From Megalonaias nervosa (Eukaryota > Mollusca > Bivalvia > Unionida > Unionidae), in contig JAECUM010006793.1 of NCBI GenBank assembly GCA_016617855.1, positions 1 through 64,000 on the forward strand: a stretch of DNA of 64,000 nucleotides, given 5' to 3'. The notes under the pieces are model-generated. The model had not been told where the DNA came from. It made no database searches and saw nothing but the letters and a program-made list of their open reading frames with translations. The position numbers and the translations under genes are program-made. This document shows positions 12,253 through 22,570 of the stretch, in pieces; within the stretch, counting starts at the first letter, position 1; each line of letters begins with the position of its first letter.

Positions 12253-14162
12253 GACTGGTTAATTCTCGAGGGTCGAGATTCTTAATTCGTCGGGATTGTA
12301 GGCATGGTGCCATTACAATCCCGCGTTTATGTGCCATGGTCGCACTTCTTATTTAGATGTCTGGTCGAGGAAAAGGAGGAGAGGGACCCAGGAGGGCGCC
12401 ACGAAACAACACACAGGGCACCACCAGACACCCACAACCAGCCGCCCCGCACACAGAGGAGGGGCAAAGCGCACCCCGGGACCGCCCAATTAATGTACGC
12501 ACTTGAAACGCCAGGCCGCACTTGATTGGTCAAATTTAGTCCAGTTGTACTAGTGAACAACCCTATCACCGATAGTGTGTAAGCCACCTGGCAATTGTCC
12601 TAATGTATGAGTCTTAGAATTTCATTACTTTTAACTATAGTAATTCTAAATAGGGCCAATCAGCTGGGTGTGAGCCTTCCCATGTTTGTTAGCGTCACGC
12701 ATTGTTAAGGATAGTTATTAATTTTGATGGTTGCACCAAAGGATCTTGTTTGATTTTGTGTGGATAGAGCTATTATCGAAAGAGGTCTTCAATATCCAAA
12801 GGAAGTACTTCATGGAGTAGAGGAAAAGAAAAAAGGGAAAGGCCTTCGCTTGTCCGGAGAAAAAAGGAAGAAGACTTTGTAGTGGAAAATCTTTTGACAA
12901 CATAGGCTTGTTGTTTGAAGGATTCCACGCAGGTGTTTGCTAGTTTGTTTCCCTAGCACCTGTTTTGGGTCCGTAATAGGCCTTCGCTTGTCCGGAAAAA
13001 AGATAGACCTTCGCTTGTCGGGGAAAAAAAAGCAAGAGGACTTTGTAGTGGAAAATCTTTTGACAACACAGGCTTGTTATTTGAAGGATACCACGCAGGT
13101 GTTTGCTAGTTGTTTTCCCTAGCACCTGTTTGGGTCCATAAAAGGCTTTCGCTTGTCCGGAAAAAAAGAAAAGCAAGAGGACTTTGTAGTTGAAAATCTT
13201 TTGACAACACAGACTTGTTGTTTGAAGGATTCCACCGAGGTGTTTGCTAGTTTGTTTTTCCTAGCACCTGTTTTGGGTCCATACATAGGCTTTCGCTTGT
13301 CCGGAAAAATTTTTTTTTAAAAAAAGAAAAAAAAGAGGGCTTGATACTGGAGTATCTGTTAACGACACAGGCTTGTTATTTACAGGTTTCCACCCAGGTG
13401 TTTGCTAGTATATTTTCCCTAGCACCTGTTTTGGGCCCCTCGCCAGTAGTTGTTCGAGTCTGGCTGACAATAATACCTTCTTACGAGGTGAAATTGTCGC
13501 TCGAGTCAGCTATGTTTTGCTCGTCCGGTAAAGAAAAGGGGGAGGGGAGAGGGGAAAGGGTTTCTGCTTTATTTTGAAAGTCCATGCCTTGGTTTTCTCT
13601 TCGCCAGTTGGTTGGTGTTCGGGTTCGATTTTCTTTGATTGCAGTAGTGCCTTTCCTCTCTTCTGTGTTCTCCTTTTTCCCTCCTCTTTCCTTCTTCCTG
13701 CTCCATCTTCTATTCCCTTCCTTATTTCTTTCTCATGTTTTTGAAAGAATATTGTGTTTCTTTGATTGATTGTGAATACAGTGAGGGTTCATGCAAGAAG
13801 GGATGGAGGAGTAAAGGGAAAATATAGCAATAGAAATATATTTGCTTTATATGGCTCAAGCGCGGACGCGATAGAAAACATCCCTACTGGGCTTTAGTGT
13901 CGGAACGCTATCAAGCTTATTTCATGGTGAGGGATAGAGAGAAGTCAAAGAGCATGTATAAAGTTTTTGAAAGCAAACGACAGACAAATTTTTAAAACAC
14001 AACATTTTTTCTTCAACAAACAACTAACAACTAACAGTTAACAATACTATCAAAAAAACTCTTTTCGACAAAGTTGACAACATTCTGAAGTCAAGCTAGA
14101 TTTCCACTGAAGCAGGTCATTGGGACATTGATGTACACTACGTTGTCTAACGGTCACAAAAC
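12253..14162. other. Left non-coding arm of outer Polinton
   Basis: Between the coiled-coil gene and the protease I see no supported gene. A GC-richer patch (12360-12500) and a TTGATTGGTCAA box (12521) precede a minisatellite (12836-13540). The remainder, including pyrimidine-rich 13610-13770 and 13780-14160, shows nothing recognisable. Confidence 0.5.
12836..13540. repeat. Minisatellite, unit about 142-165 bp, four to five copies
   Basis: Units begin GGC(C/T)TTCGCTTGTCCGG plus an A-rich stretch, then GACTTTGTAGTGGAAAATCT, CAGGCTTGTTATTTGAAGGA, and CCTAGCACCTGTTTTGGG. Unit starts are near 12837, 12979, 13143 and 13287, with a poorer copy from about 13336. Non-coding. Confidence 0.85.
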
Positions 14163-14594
14163 TATCGATCTACTTTCTCATCGTGTCTAGAACAGTTACT
14201 ATCCAAATAAGTTACTAAATGTTCTAAGGGATATCCGAGACTGTGTTAATGAAGCAAATACACACAATATTGTCCACACACCATGGAATATGTGCCTTGT
14301 AATTTCACATTATTGAATCGTGTCGTCTGGGCATTTTTTTCTCACAAAGTCGATGATGTTGTCTTCCAAAGGTGGTAATCCATACAAATCAAAATACTCC
14401 ACACAATCCTCTTCAGGGAAGTAGACGACTACCCAGTGGGTTCCTGGGAGATGACTGTTGTCCGTGTTGATGACGTCAGCTTGATAGTCTTGAGGTTTGC
14501 GATGAGGTAGTTCATCTTTAGCACACACGACAGGATTCCAAGAAACAGTAAACGAACTGTCGTTCCAATGGTAATAAGGTTCTCAGGTATCCAT
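14163..14594 (-). pseudogene. Adenain-like (C48) maturation protease, outer Polinton
   Basis: Cysteine protease related to adenovirus protease, which cleaves capsid precursors. Readable from an ATG at 14594: the GTHWVVVY block with catalytic His, YFDLYGLPP with the acidic residue, then, after a frameshift near 14310, KLQGTYSMVCGQYC with the catalytic Gln and Cys. A stop near residue 3 and another after the CGQYC block further break it. All catalytic residues can still be seen, unlike the inner element's copy. It lies at the distal end of the virion gene block. Confidence 0.85.
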
Positions 14595-14639
14595 TTTTGT
14601 TTTCTTGTTTTTTTTCACAGGTAATGATAAGTCGTCAAT

Positions 14640-15110
14640 TCAATTCTGAGTTTGCTTGAAAATCTCTGACAAGTAACCGTTTCTTTGTTTCGTCTCCGCA
14701 CTCTGGGACAAGAGAGCTTCGATGCGATAGATCTCTAAAGTAGTCAGTGGAGGACAGGAATGATCAAGCAAGTCCTTATACCACTTATGCAACACTGCTT
14801 CTTCCGAGATGAGACCCCCAGCGTCGTCCAGATACTCGTCCAATTTTTCTTCTTGACTAATTATCAGACATTTATCGTATTGAATTTGATGATCGCTTTG
14901 ACATCTATAGCAAACCTTCTTGGTCAATTCCGTAATTTTATCCGCCAGGTGTTTGGCAAAACAGGACATTAAATGTTTTTCTTGTTCTGGCCATCTGGAC
15001 GTGACCACCACGTCCTCTTCGTCTTTGTCTTGAGGATCTGTTTCCGCTGTATCCTCACATTTCATTTCCAAAGATTCTCTACTATTCAGAGAGGAATAAC
15101 AGTCTTCCAT
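14640..15110 (-). CDS. Conserved Polinton-associated Cys/His protein, unknown function
   Basis: Open frame of 156 residues from ATG 15110. The N-terminal half is acidic; the middle has CYRCQSDHQIQYDKCL, a Cys/His cluster that may bind zinc, followed by an acidic EEKLDEYLDDAGG segment. I have seen similar Cys-x2-Cys...DH...Cys blocks in other Polinton-linked proteins but cannot assign a role. The frame is open upstream into the last codons of the capsid gene, so the capsid stop codon appears lost and the two run together. Confidence 0.55.
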   Translation of the reverse strand: MEDCYSSLNSRESLEMKCEDTAETDPQDKDEEDVVVTSRWPEQEKHLMSCFAKHLADKITELTKKVCYRCQSDHQIQYDKCLIISQEEKLDEYLDDAGGLISEEAVLHKWYKDLLDHSCPPLTTLEIYRIEALLSQSAETKQRNGYLSEIFKQTQN

Positions 15111-15119
15111 AGTTTCTAA

Positions 15120-16446
15120 TAGTCTAGAATGATCTCTCAAACTGTTGATTTCTATGGTATTATTAAATTTGGCATACAGGATGATGTTCACAGTCTCGGC
15201 GAGAGCTTCTACTAACTAAATTTCCACACGCAGTTGACCGGATTTTATAGGGTGGAAGTGTCCCTCGTCGCTGCCTTGGTCTGGAGTGAAATCAAAGGCC
15301 CACAAAGTGTAACCTCCTGCATAATCTTCGTAAGAAATGACGTGCATGGTGTTGGTTTCTAGCTGTCCGGTAGCTTCGTACAGAGACAAGTACGATCTTT
15401 GTAATTCTTCTGGGAAACGTTAGGTTCGAAGGGTCTGGTACACAAGGTCTTGCCATCGCGACTGACTACGATCTTGGACACTCTGTAGTGCTTAAACTAG
15501 GAAGGATTGGCAGTGACAGCTCCGTTGAGGGCTGCATTACTAAAGATATTAACGATTAAACGTTTGGGTAACTGTCCTTGGAACAGATGATCTTCGATCT
15601 TGGATAGGAGTCCAGCAGCAAAGGTGAAAGTTTTCACTTCCAGGCGTCGTATCGAATACTTGGCGGTCGTTCTGCTCAACGTGTGACAGATGTCGTTTGC
15701 CGCTTTAGGTAACTTTGAAGTTCTTTGCCATGCGTCAATGCGGCGCACGTAAAGTCTGGTTTCTTGGATGATGGTTTTGTACTCGTTGGTATGAGCCATC
15801 AAATGGAAAGCGGTACTGCTGCGATTCGGTCTCAGGCGGATATCCACTACGTTTAGCAAATACTTGTCTTGCAACCACATGTCCAAATGCAAACGATCCA
15901 ACAGTTCTAAACTACGTTCTTGCAGGATTTTCTTTCGACGGTCGTTAAGGCCCATATTGTCAGGATCGTCATCTGATATCACGGCTGTGTCGTTAAATTT
16001 GTCCTCACCTGCAGTGTCAGGTTTCCAAACCACGCAAGCATCCAGATGAGTGTTCTTGGCGTCTTTTCCGTACGTCAAGCGATTTTCCAGGTACGCTCGG
16101 TAAGGGTAAGTATCCATGCTACTGCTGACCAGTTTGTTATTCAAGTACAAATCCACTTCGCTGAACAATGAATGCATGAAATTGTTGACGGGAGCTACTC
16201 TAGCATGGGCTCCCGGATTGGTGTTTTCCGTTTTGATCACTTTCAGATTCAAGTATAAGTAACTGCTACTCAGATCGATGTAATCTTCGGCTATCCTTTG
16301 ATTTCAAACTCAATGGGAGCTGAATCCATCAAAAAGGAGACGGGATGAAATTCTACCCATTAGGATTCTTGCATCGTCATCATGGTGGGTGGCATGGCAA
16401 ACAGATCCAGCTCCGACTTGGAACAGGCGCAAGACTCTCGGTGCAT
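15120..16446 (-). pseudogene. Major capsid protein (double jelly-roll), outer Polinton
   Basis: Hexon-like major capsid protein. The N-terminus at ATG 16446 reads MHRESCACSKSELDLF, a typical start of this family. The central 251-codon open part (16252-15497) holds the hallmark SEVDLYLNNKLVSSSMDTYP and TYGKDAK blocks and the LDRLHLDMWLQDKYLLN segment. The C-terminus (YAGGYTLWAFDFTPD ... NIILYAKFNNTIEI) is found in other frames at 15370-15130. Stops lie after residue 27 and after the N-terminal block, with at least two frameshifts. It belongs to the family often annotated as F54H12.2-like. It has little direct similarity to the inner element's capsid protein, so the two elements are different lineages. 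Confidence 0.88.
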
Positions 16447-16636
16447 CCTTTTCTTTCTTTGTCTCTGTTTGTGATTTAATAATCAAAAACGTCTAATTCT
16501 CGGACGGTTCCTCTTTTCTTAGTCTTTCTAGCTCTGGGGGTGTGAAGTCCTCTCAAGGGGTGTCTTTGTCGTCGTCTCTTTCCTCCTTGTTCTTGCTGTG
16601 GCGTAAGGGAAGCAGGAATGCCTGACTCGGCAGAGT

Positions 16637-16917
16637 TCAAGCATTTATAGGAGTTTCTCGTCGGCCTAACATGTCTTTGCCAGTTTGAAGCAAGACATTT
16701 TTGCCTGCTCTCAAGAAAGCTTCTTTGGGATTTTGTTTGTCAATGATAACATTTTGGAGAAGTTTTTTGCCATGCGTCAATGCGGCATCTTTCAAGACTT
16801 GCAATCCCCTTTTCACCATTGGTTTCAAAACGGGAACCACCGAACGATACCCGATTTCAGCATATCTCCTAAACCATGTCCTCGTTGTCGAGCGACTCCT
16901 TGGTACACAGGATACAT
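16637..16917 (-). pseudogene. pVI/pX-like virion protein, outer Polinton
   Basis: Small basic protein of about 93 codons. It starts MYPVYQGVARQRGHGLGDML, the Arg/Gly-rich start shared by Polinton proteins compared with adenovirus pVI/pX, which coat DNA or disrupt membranes. After one frameshift near 16845 it continues as VVPVLKPMVKRGLQVLKDA, an amphipathic helix-like part, to the stop at 16637. It lies between penton and capsid genes, as expected for a virion component. Function is inferred from position and composition. Confidence 0.65.
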
Positions 16918-16930
16918 GACTTACAAGTCG

Positions 16931-17824
16931 TTAGAGTAATCGTTTTCGAAAATGGAGTTTCACTGTGACTTTCCCTTTGGTGAATAGAATATTTTGTCCC
17001 AGATCTCCTTTTATAGTAATGTTGACAGTGTCGAAATACGACTTACTGACGCAGGATGTACAAATTCGCGGTGAACGTGATAGGTGTTTCCACCTTCCTC
17101 GTCCGTGTTCGTGGCAGACTCCACTTTGAAAGGAATGACACGCAGCAACGGTACGGAGGTGTGTCCCACTACGTTGTACTCCACCACATCGGAGTACACA
17201 AAGATCAAATTCAATCCTTAGTTCAATTCTACAGGGAATCGAAAATATTTCGCAAAATCCAAGTTGCCGGTAATGGCTTGTATTTCGTTTTTTTAATCTT
17301 CATCAACTTGGGGTCTCCACCCAAAATGTCATACAATTCAGGACAAAATGTAATGGCCAATACTTTGTCCTCTGAAAATTTCATCAGCACGCGACGAGCT
17401 ATTTTGTGGTACTCTAGGGTTTGGTTTTCTCCAAGGCTTTGCCAAACACGGTATTGAACTTGGTAGCAATTGCGTTCACCAAATGTTGACCATTAAAATA
17501 ATAGCCTACGGAAATGGTCAACAGATAGGTGAACCGTTTAGGTTTGGGGTCTTGTGTTTACATAGAGTCACCTGCAGTTGTGCGTTCATCCATGTTTAGT
17601 TGCATTTGCTCGTCATGAACATCCACCGTAAAAGTGTTTTGATTTTCAATGATGTTTTTTATTTCTGTAGGGTGAATCATTTCCATCAAAGCCAACTTCC
17701 CAATTGGTTTCGTGATCCAATTGGATGGCCTGAGGCAATTTGGCCGTGACCAGCACAAGGTGTTATTGGGAAACACCTCCATGGAACTGTCACTGCGTAA
17801 CGTTAAGTAAAATTGGTTATTCAT
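16931..17824 (-). pseudogene. Minor capsid / penton protein, outer Polinton
   Basis: Single jelly-roll vertex protein. The start MNNQFYLTLRSDSSMEVFPN is characteristic of Polinton minor capsid proteins. The C-terminal half shows FVYSDVVEYNVVGHTSVPLL (17205-17150) and the end GKVTVKLHFRKRLL at 16931. Length, about 298 codons, matches the family. Two compensating frameshifts near 17777 and 17690 displace the segment after residue 22; more breaks lie between 17560 and 17215. It sits directly upstream of the pVI/pX-like gene and the capsid gene. Confidence 0.8.
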
Positions 17825-18010
17825 AATTCCAGAGTTCTAGTGTCCGAGGGGTCGCTAGAGGTCAGAGGAGTATCTAAAAAGAGGATTGTTGTTGTTGTTA
17901 TTGTGACTGTTGGAAGGGTGACTGACGTTGGGCGCAAGGCTCCCTGTGTTCCCGTTAAAGGAACATTTCAGGGAAGGATTGGGAAAAAGGTAACCGACGC
18001 AACTGCTCAG

Positions 18011-18223
18011 TCAAATGGTCCAAAATTGTTTCTTGCCTTGTTGCAAACTTAAATTGGCAACGGCAGCACCGATGACACAATACACCATAAAGATTTGGCA
18101 GAAAAAGACGATTTGCGTTTTAGGCACACGTTCTCCACACCATACCCACATCGGTAGATCTTGTACAGAAGAACTGGGGGAAGGAGTGGTCACTGTGCTA
18201 GCTGAGGCTGTGTTGAAGGGCAT
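18011..18223 (-). CDS. Small membrane protein, outer Polinton
   Basis: 70 codons from ATG 18223. A Ser/Thr-rich N-terminus (STVTTPSPSSS) is followed by one hydrophobic segment (IVFFCQIFMVYCVIGAAVA) long enough to span a membrane, then a basic tail. It lies between integrase and penton genes with little spacing. No homology recognised; a virion membrane or penetration role is only a guess. Confidence 0.4.
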   Translation of the reverse strand: MPFNTASASTVTTPSPSSSVQDLPMWVWCGERVPKTQIVFFCQIFMVYCVIGAAVANLSLQQGKKQFWTI

Positions 18224-18228
18224 AATGG

Positions 18229-19315
18229 TCACTTTTTTATAGTCGATAATTTGCGAAGCGTCGATCCAAGAGTCAAAATTCGGCGGATATCCTTTTCAAT
18301 GTACTTTGACTTCTTTGACAATAAGTTTTCCACTTTTCGGGTTCTTCGATCGAGAATGCTTTTGATGTCGTACACTTCGTCTTCTTTTTTGGTCACACGT
18401 TGTATCTTGGGCAAGTAAAGCGTTTCTTTTAACACTTCCCCGTTCGTGTCTTCCAATTTATACACGGTAGGATGACGGCCAGGCACTCGTTCAGTGACAT
18501 GAAACAATTCGGTGGTCCAGTTGGGTAAGTAACCTTTGTCGAAAGTGCGTTTGGTTTTGCCAATGCGCACCCAATCTCCCGAGGCCAACACTCCAACTTT
18601 CTTGGGGACAGTCCGGGACGTACCAAACAGCCGCTCAAAGACGGCCACATCGTTGCCGGGAGTCACTTCTTGAGGGGCACGACCGATGATCCGGTGGTAA
18701 GATTGGTTGTACGCTTGGACCACGTGCGGTTAGACGTGGATATACTTGAGAGTGTGTTGATGCGTAAAATATTTCGACAGGGTTCTTTTAAGGTGCATTG
18801 AAAACGTTCCACGATGCTGGCTTTGGTTTCTGAAAAAAAATGAATTTCTCGTTTCTTTAATTCGATTTGGAAAGCTTGGTTCAGAAATTCGGTGCTTTTG
18901 TCGGTTTGCCTTTGAAGAGGGTGATGACCGCTTTGTTTCAACACCAGTCTGAGGGCTCGTCTAACTCACTGCTCAATTTGGAAGTCAATGGCACAACCTA
19001 TGCAAATTTGGAAACGACGTTGATGACACAAAACAAATATTTGTAGCCAAGATTGTAGGTGGCCAAATGAGAGACATCGGCTAAATCGGCTTGCCATTGA
19101 TGATCGATACCCTACACTTGGGTGCAACTTCTGGAAAATTTTCGTCGAATGGGTTTGTGTAAAGTATACGTGGCTGGTTCTTGTAACCATCGTTGCACTT
19201 GAGGTAAACGGACACTTTTCAGTCGAGTTTTGGCAGCGCGATACAATTTCGGAACTCCTCCGTAACCTGCAGGATGGGATGGATCGTAGTAAATACTGGC
19301 TAACACCTTCTCCAT
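18229..19315 (-). pseudogene. Retroviral-type integrase, outer Polinton
   Basis: DDE integrase that inserts the element. From ATG 19315: YYDPSHPAGYGGVPKLYRA, then TLHKPIRRKF, typical of the N-terminal region of Polinton integrases; the first catalytic Asp region (about 19100-18990) lies in shifted frames. The second Asp is in QTDKSTEFLN (about 18910) and Glu in ASIVERFQ (about 18810). The C-terminal SH3-like part is the open frame 18723-18229 (GDWVRIGKTKRTFDKGYLPN). At least three frameshifts. No chromodomain is visible, in contrast to the inner element's integrase. Confidence 0.85.
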
Positions 19316-20020
19316 TGTTGAGTAGGTTACCCACACTTCGCTGATGCTACTCTGGATGGGGCGAGGGGGTGGTTTAGAAATAGCTTTACGTGTTTGATGT
19401 GCCACGGGAGTGGAAGTCGAAGGTAGTGATGGTAGTTATGGTGGTAATGGGATGGCTTTCGTCTTCTTTTCTTTGTTCACTTCTGGTTTCCCTTCTTTCT
19501 TTTTGACTTCTGTCGAAGGAGGAGTGGACATCATCTTTTTAACCCAAGCTTTAAGTTTTTCTCGTTGGGGTGTAGGGGAACGAGTCAACAAGGACGCTGA
19601 AATCTTGCTAGGGATGGGAGCTGCTGACGGTGTTTGAAAGACTTCTCGTGCCTCGTCTTCCTCAGGCATCCGTGGGGCTGCGTCTGTCGTGACCGCACGG
19701 GTTAGTGGCAGTGGTAGTGGTGGTGGTGGTGGTGATGGACTTTTCATAAAGAACTTAAAATCTTTCAGAGTTGGTAGAGTTGTTTCGTCTACAGCTTTCT
19801 AGTGAAAGAGTTGAAGTCGTTGCAAAAGTTGACTGTACCGTTGCGATTTTTCCGTTTCTGACAAATCGCTGCGATCCACTAACGATTGCGATTCGTGTTG
19901 TAGCTGAAACATTTCGGTCAAATGAGGATTGGGAGGTAAATGCGGGGTCCGTTGTTCTTGCCAGCGATGGTATTCCATCTATCGTTTGTAAAGCACTAAA
20001 GCTAGTTTTTGCCCTTCCAT
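19316..20020 (-). pseudogene. Conserved Polinton protein with helical N-terminus and proline-rich tail
   Basis: Reading frame from ATG 20020 with stops after about 14, 76 and 195 codons. The N-terminal half contains SLVDRSDLSETEKSQRYSQL, a pattern I recognise from other Polinton proteins of unknown function; then a tract of Pro (PSPPPPPLPLP, about 19740) and a Lys/Pro-rich tail ending EVWVTY. The usual stop is missing: the frame runs straight into the integrase ATG at 19315. A role in the virion is likely but unproven. Confidence 0.6.
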
Positions 20021-20104
20021 CGGATTCCAAAAGTCACGACTGAGAGTTTTGGAACCCAGAGACCCCTTTTATCTTCTTAGACCTTTTTATCTTTGACCCA
20101 TTCC

Positions 20105-20583
20105 TTATGAAGCAGCTCCCTGCATGAGTTCCATAATCATTGTTCCCAATATTCCTTTCAGCAAGGGTGCTAACAGCATGGGCACAAAGGTACAAATCCT
20201 CCGTGTTGTACCAACATCTTTTTCTTTTGACGGATGGGTATTTTCTTTTGGGCCATTTAACGAAGAACGTGTCGATGCTTGGCTAAGCATTCTTTCCGAT
20301 CTTTAGACAAGGGTATCGTTCCTTTCAAGACATTCAAACAACATTCGCAGACGGTATCGATGACGTCTTTGGAGGATGTTTGAATTAGTTGTTTTCGCAT
20401 GGGTGGAGAAGCTTTGGACAGGACGGACAACACGTCCCAATGTTTGGCTAAACGAGGAGACAGTCCGTTCCTTTTCTTTCCTTTGGGGGTAGAAGAGGGA
20501 TGTCTTCTGGGGTGGGGGTGACATCTTTGTGTGTTTGCTCCGGGGCACACACCAAAAATACACTGACGTCGATGACTTGGCAC
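20105..20583 (-). pseudogene. Conserved small Polinton protein, Cys-containing helical domain with Gly/Leu-rich tail
   Basis: The segment LSPRLAKHWDVLSVLSKASP ... DVIDTVCECCLNVLKG ... LSKDRKECLAKHRHVLR is a pattern shared by small proteins of many animal Polintons (function unknown to me). After a frameshift near 20260 the tail continues as FVPMLLAPLLKGILGTM, again typical. The start is uncertain; the frame opens with GTG at 20583. Position beside the basic protein and integrase genes suggests a virion or DNA-packaging component. Confidence 0.6.
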
Positions 20584-20609
20584 ACACCATTTTATCTTTT
20601 TCTTTGGGA

Positions 20610-20698
20610 CTATCGCTTCGTCAAAAATATGACGATTCTTTCCCCAAAATTGCCAAACAATCCTCCCCTTTGGTGGCTTCTCTTTTTCTTTGGACGAG
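20610..20698 (-). pseudogene. Distal fragment of the basic protein gene split by the inner element
   Basis: Minus-strand codons TRPKKKRSHQRGGLFGNFGE to the stop at 20610. The Lys/Arg-rich stretch plus GGLFGNFG resembles pX/pVI-like core proteins. The upstream part of the same gene lies beyond the inserted element (38691-39415); with one copy of the target duplication removed, the two parts are in the same frame. Confidence 0.6.
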
Positions 20699-20703
20699 TA
20701 TGC

Positions 20704-21110
20704 AGTAGTATACTAAGAGGCTGATCCTCAACCAAAAGCGGATTCTGGACCAGAACCCCCACCCCAAATTTGTCGGAGAAAGAATAAACCTTTTTTGATA
20801 GAAATTTCATATTGAACAATGAAATATTATATAATATGTATCATTATAATCCAATAAGACATGTTGGATTTGATCTAACAAACGGATTTTGTAAGAGATT
20901 TGATTCAATTATATCAGCCTCAAGTTATACTGGCATAAAACCTAAAATAATAAGCGACTGTATTAAAAAAGTTGGATATCATATATCACCAAAATATGGG
21001 TCAGCATGGTTGTTCGCAACTGAAAATGACGAACGAATAAGAGGTTGGTCAGATGATTTGATGACATTTATTGACAATATGGTTGATATTTTATTTGATA
21101 ATGATTTTCT
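20704..21110 (+). repeat. Left terminal inverted repeat, inner Polinton
   Basis: Inverse of 38312-38685, about 95% identical over most of its length, diverging near the inner end. It has an extra 36 bp or so (about 20732-20767) containing the small hairpin TTCTGGACCAGAA. The tip holds the palindrome TAGTATACTA and the hairpin GAGGCTGATCCTC. It contains most of the TIR ORF. Confidence 0.92.
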
Positions 21111-21117
21111 AAACTAA
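20836..21117 (+). CDS. TIR-encoded small protein with NUMOD1-like DNA-binding module (left copy)
   Basis: 93 codons from the first in-frame ATG, 20836. Residues about 12-55 (VGFDLTNGFCKRFDSIISAS ... GIKPKIISDCIKK ... GSAWLF) follow the pattern of NUMOD1/IENR-type helix-turn-helix modules found beside homing endonucleases: a short strand pair, FxSixxA, a turn, then an I-xx-C/A helix and an aromatic ending. A diverged copy lies in the right TIR (38303-38584). Both remain open while most genes of the element are broken. TIR or origin binding is a hypothesis; the domain call is by pattern only. Confidence 0.55.
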   Translation: MYHYNPIRHVGFDLTNGFCKRFDSIISASSYTGIKPKIISDCIKKVGYHISPKYGSAWLFATENDERIRGWSDDLMTFIDNMVDILFDNDFLN

Positions 21118-21519
21118 AAGACAAAAAATAAACAGCAGCGGTGACGTTCGGTCTACCATTCCACTGAGGTCCCTTTTGCCGGTAAAGCTCATAAGGTCCT
21201 AAGAGTCCTTTTCATAGACATACACCCAGGCGAATTCCTAAACGAAACGAAACTTTAGAAACCCAGAGGGCTGTCTATTTCGGGCACTCAAAGCATATAT
21301 CCCGCAGGCAAATTCCTAAATATCCGAAACCGAAACTTTAGGAACTCAAAGGGCTGTCTATTTCAGTGTAAAGACCTGTCTTATGGTCCACAGGCACCTT
21401 ATAAGACTTTTTTTGTCCGGCGACATTCTTTCTGAATGTCCTTGTATGGGGTACCCTTCAGTGAGGTCACAAGGTCACTAGCTCACATCACCCTACTGTT
21501 TATTTTTGGACAACACAAC

Positions 21520-21770
21520 ACATAAACTTATCCTAGAGGACGGCACAACCCCTTGTGAACTCCTAGATTGCCAAACAACATTCTAGCAAGTTCAGTGAGT
21601 ATACATATAAACTTATCCTAGGGGACGACACAACACATAAACTTATCCTAAGAGACGGCACATACATATAAACTTATCCTAGCGGACGACACAACAAATA
21701 AACTTATCCTAAGAGACGGCACATACATAAACTTATCTTAAGAGACGGCACATACATAAACGGGGGATTT
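21520..21770. repeat. Short tandem repeats, ACATAAACTTATCCTAAGAG unit
   Basis: Units of about 30-35 bp, ATAAACTTATCCTA(A/G)(G/A) followed by GACG(A/G)CAC, recur about six times with small changes. Non-coding. Confidence 0.8.
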
Positions 21771-21942
21771 ACCTACGTCCAACAGATTTTGTGCACTCTC
21801 CCCATGATAACCCCGAGGAGAGTGCAAAAGTACACCCACCACGTGGTTACATGGTGGGAGAGTGTATTTTTTTTTTTCTGTTTGGCTTCGTACCCCCAAT
21901 TATCTCAGAAAAATGGCATCAAAATCGCCTCCATTGACTATG

Positions 21943-22012
21943 TCAATCATGGGAATCGAACCACAGACCTTGAGTACGAGAATCTAACGCTTTAGCATTA
22001 GACCACAGACCT
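21943..22012 (-). repeat. tRNA-like sequence, probable SINE head or tRNA relic
   Basis: The minus strand has an A-box-like TGGTCTAATGC and a B-box GGTTCGATTCC at tRNA spacing, ending near CCATGATTGA. The anticodon arm pairs poorly, so it is not a credible functional tRNA gene. RNA polymerase III promoter boxes are visible; origin as a SINE head is inference. Confidence 0.5.
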
Positions 22013-22570
22013 ATCTTATATATACATGTTCACAAATTATTATATACTTACCAGTTACCAAGCAGGAAATTTCGCATTACATTTTCTGATTCTGAAAAAC
22101 GTTATTATAAATGAATCGGGAAATCTACGATACATCTGCTTTGGTAAAATATAAATCTGTTTGTACAGAAAAACGAAGCTTTAATACAGCGGCTGTATAC
22201 ATTACAAGCGACTTCCGCGGTCTGAAAAATCGATAGTGGGTTTTTCCCAGGCCGTGAAGATTCCATGCACCCAAGTGAAATTAATACAGAACATCTGTTT
22301 CATAGTTGGAAATTTCGCTGGCTATCTAATCTGCCTAAGTCGAAATTAGACATATGTATACAGTAATTCTAATGTCTATCAGTTGATTTTGAATGATAGA
22401 AAGCAAAATTGTTGCATCAGATTTGTATGTATATTAACTATGTCCGATAATCAAAATACGATTTAAACTAGCTGGAACGTATTATCTCCCTTTTAAACAT
22501 AAATATTTTTCATCAAATAACGTTAAATTTTAACGTTTTGCACAAAATTGGGAAAATTATAAATAATTTT

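Larger units (their letters stand above)
21118..22560. other. Left non-coding spacer of inner Polinton
   Basis: No gene supported. It holds a diverged duplication (AATTCCTAAA ... GGGCTGTCTATTTC, 21230-21265 and about 21310-21365), short tandem repeats (21520-21770), an inverted pair around 21800-21860 (GAGAGTG), and a tRNA-like stretch (21943-22012). It has no counterpart inside the right TIR, so part of it may be a secondary insertion. Confidence 0.5.
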